From Desemzia incerta (GTDB lineage: Bacteria; Bacillota; Bacilli; Lactobacillales; Carnobacteriaceae): a DNA stretch of 64,000 nucleotides. The stretch lies in NCBI RefSeq assembly GCF_900115825.1, contig NZ_FOXW01000004.1:1-64000 (forward strand). Direction: 5' to 3'. The translations under genes and the position numbers were made by a program. How positions within the stretch are numbered: position 1 is the stretch's first letter; each line of letters opens with the position of its first letter. Shown piece by piece: positions 63,410 to 64,000 of the stretch. The notes below the pieces were generated by a model. It made no database searches. It saw only the letters and a program-made list of their open reading frames with translations, and was not told where the DNA came from.

Positions 63410-64000
63410 TGGAGCACCTCTCTTTCGTAATTTTTCTATATAATAATGAGATGAAAATTACAAGTATTTCAAAATATGTTCCTGTAAAAAAATAATTGTT
63501 TTTTATGGACAATCCGAATGTAATTAAAATCATTATGACAATAATTTGATTAATATAATTAATTTCTCTAAAATTATATTTTTGCTTTATGAGCTGATTC
63601 TTAACTCTAAATGTATCTACAAAAACCTTTAAATACCAAATCATACTCAAAGTTAAGCCAATAATTCCAATTGAATAAATAGTTGTTGTGTATCCTGGAT
63701 CTTGGTTAACATTTGCCGCAATTCCAAATATAATATTAGTTAAACTAAGTCCGTCAAAGTTAAAGTGATTTAAAAATGTACTTTCAATATTAGTATCAGC
63801 ATAAGAATCCATAAAACCATTTACAACACTATTAAAATGTGGAAAGTAATTACTTAACGTATTTTGTAGATTCCCCCCAATACTTGTAGTAGCAAGGAAA
63901 AGCAAAAGAACTGGCACTGCTATAATACTTATAAAGATTATACCTAACCTCACTTCAAATTTTTTGTTTTTGTTTTTCCTGTTTTTTATAATAAACAAAA
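63399..64000 (-). CDS. O-antigen/capsule polymerase (Wzy-like), C-terminal part
   Basis: The 199 residues visible run off the right edge. They show several hydrophobic helices and a large loop (about 40-95; NYFPHFNSVVNGFMDSYADT, FLNHFNFDGLSLTNIIFGIA) followed by three more helices and the RCSNET end. Wzy proteins lack strong motifs, so the call rests on topology and on the position next to glycosyltransferases and a flippase. The frame is open to the edge, so the start lies outside. Confidence 0.7.
   Translation of the reverse strand, partial: LFIIKNRKNKNKKFEVRLGIIFISIIAVPVLLLFLATTSIGGNLQNTLSNYFPHFNSVVNGFMDSYADTNIESTFLNHFNFDGLSLTNIIFGIAANVNQDPGYTTTIYSIGIIGLTLSMIWYLKVFVDTFRVKNQLIKQKYNFREINYINQIIVIMILITFGLSIKNNYFFTGTYFEILVIFISLLYRKITKERCSNET

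Overview
The window is low-GC Firmicute DNA with Shine-Dalgarno-led genes, PTS systems with CcpA-type (cre) boxes, a LicT antiterminator, an Msm-type raffinose locus and a ComK-like regulator beside a small sigma factor. Together these fit Lactobacillales, most likely Carnobacteriaceae (Carnobacterium or a relative); the genus is an inference. No rRNA, tRNA or CRISPR array was seen. The strain seems to be losing accessory genes: there are several nonsense mutations, frameshifts and gene fossils, plus IS damage.

Layout. 0-5.3 kb: an IS30 transposase fragment, a coiled-coil membrane protein cut by an amber codon, a NERD protein, UV endonuclease UvsE and a VIT-family transporter. 5.3-16.7 kb: a HAD phosphatase, purine permease, PfkB sugar kinase, a 33-residue membrane peptide, a glycerate module (kinase, GntP permease, divergent CdaR), an SGNH esterase, a HicAB toxin-antitoxin pair, a DUF218 protein and an AI-2E-type exporter. 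16.8-25.8 kb: topoisomerase III, then a 3-kb insertion (IS ends, a dead secreted-protein gene, a 4-TM protein and a complete IS3 element) that splits the terminator between topB and a YknWXYZ-like ABC operon.

26-46.5 kb is a carbohydrate region. It holds two GNAT acetyltransferases and a bglP-bglA-licT beta-glucoside operon with a readable RAT/terminator switch. Next come msmR and msmEFG-gtfA-aga for raffinose or melibiose, without an MsmK ATPase, and a LacI-family fossil. Last is a locus with a Glc-family EIICB, a GH4 phospho-glycosidase and two ChbG/YdjC deacetylases on opposite sides of an RpiR regulator. The Msm and GH4 promoters carry the same 14-bp cre sequence.

46.6-64 kb: UDP-glucose dehydrogenase, a ComK-like gene whose natural start is out of frame across an A7 tract, a competence-type sigma factor, a DUF4301 protein and a second DUF218 paralogue. 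A leftward surface-polysaccharide cluster then runs off the right edge. In transcription order it is polymerase, GT4, GT2, flippase, rfbACBD (dTDP-rhamnose), UDP-glucuronate 4-epimerase, a GHMP sugar kinase broken by three lesions, and a nucleotidyltransferase. Ugd and the epimerase could together supply UDP-glucuronate and UDP-galacturonate, while the rfb genes supply dTDP-rhamnose.
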